From Candidatus Magasanikbacteria bacterium CG_4_10_14_0_8_um_filter_42_12 (lineage in GTDB: Bacteria > Patescibacteriota > Patescibacteriia > Magasanikbacterales > UBA922): DNA of 5,432 bases. The position numbers and the translations under genes are program-made. Positions 5,316 to 5,432 of this stretch are shown here, piece by piece. Location: contig PFLZ01000129.1 of the NCBI GenBank assembly GCA_002784795.1, positions 1-5,432 on the forward strand, in the 5' to 3' direction. Positions within the stretch are counted from its first letter, which is position 1, and each line of letters opens with the position of its first letter. The notes beneath the pieces are model-generated. The model searched no databases. It was not told where the DNA came from and saw only the letters and a program-made list of their open reading frames with translations.

Positions 5316-5390
5316 CAGATTTTGTGTATTACTCCGTGTACATGAAATGTATTCTACATAACATCGGAGTCGATGGTTCTCCCGAATGAA
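5316..5390 (+). repeat. Tandem unit B, truncated
   Basis: A second copy of the 94-base unit. It includes the hairpin spacer (5316-5357), then a tRNA 3' half from the anticodon loop (5358-5379) that matches the intact tRNA at 18 of 21 positions, closer than unit A. At the T loop it enters a palindrome copy that stops after TCCCGAATGAA (5380-5390) and passes into a GC-rich hairpin. The T-stem 3' arm and acceptor strand are missing within the window. Confidence 0.8.
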
Positions 5391-5393
5391 GCT

Positions 5394-5414
5394 CCCCGCC
5401 CCAGAGGGGCGGGG
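5394..5414. repeat. GC-rich REP-like hairpin
   Basis: CCCCGCCCC (5394-5402), AGA, GGGGCGGGG (5406-5414) is a perfect 9-bp stem with a 3-base loop, framed by GAAGCT on the left and TATC on the right. The composition is far more GC-rich than the surroundings. It resembles the REP/IS200-IS605-type hairpins that transposases of the TnpA family handle, but no transposase is in the window. No T run follows, so a plain terminator is unlikely. It breaks off the last 17-base palindrome. Confidence 0.7.
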
Positions 5415-5432
5415 TATCAGTTCTCTATAACA

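Noticed and set aside
5222..5390. CRISPR-like array
   Set aside because: There are only two units, repeated over their full length at about 83% identity, with no unique spacers between short repeats and no cas gene.
5394..5414. Intrinsic terminator of the tRNA gene
   Set aside because: The stem is strong, but the bases after it (TATCAGTTCTC) contain no U run, and it lies about 170 bases from the tRNA behind two repeat units.

Overview
The window looks like a piece of a bacterial chromosome of moderate-to-low GC content. It carries four protein genes, one intact tRNA gene and an unusual repeat cluster at its right end. The taxonomic guess is a member of the Candidate Phyla Radiation (Patescibacteria, Parcubacteria-like). 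It rests on the mix of a very short lysine-rich histone H1-like gene, compact spacing, a tRNA-Ile with a genuine UAU anticodon and hairpin repeats. It is an inference of medium-low confidence; no single marker here proves it.

Layout: uvrA (114-2945, +) sits behind a good sigma70-type promoter (51-79). It converges on the H1-like gene (3007-3261, -), and the two share a symmetric, probably bidirectional terminator at 2965-2995. Further right is a two-gene minus-strand operon: an HD-domain protein (4154-4909) followed after 3 bases by a DUF389 membrane protein (3485-4150). It has a candidate promoter at 4931-4959 and ends at a hairpin terminator (3427-3458) just before the H1-like gene's upstream region. 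The 223 bases between the H1-like and DUF389 genes hold the terminator, a 20-base direct repeat on each side of it, and an 8-bp inverted repeat that overlaps a candidate H1 promoter.

The stretch 4910-5432 has no protein gene. It contains an intact tRNA-Ile(UAU) (5149-5221) and a decayed full-length copy upstream (5027-5122). Downstream are two tandem units, about 94 bases apart, each ending in a tRNA 3' half. A 17-base palindrome (consensus TCCCGATTNAATCGGGA) occurs three times, plus one truncated copy. Every time it replaces the loop of a short hairpin inherited from the tRNA sequence: once beside the D arm and otherwise in the T loop. The last copy runs into a different GC-rich hairpin (5394-5414). 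This cluster is the most unusual thing in the window.

The genes do not form one pathway. UvrA is the damage sensor of nucleotide excision repair, the H1-like protein is a probable DNA-compacting protein, and the HD/DUF389 pair is co-transcribed but of unknown joint role. The tRNA decodes AUA, a codon that uvrA itself uses (for example in its GEIT and AEIK segments).
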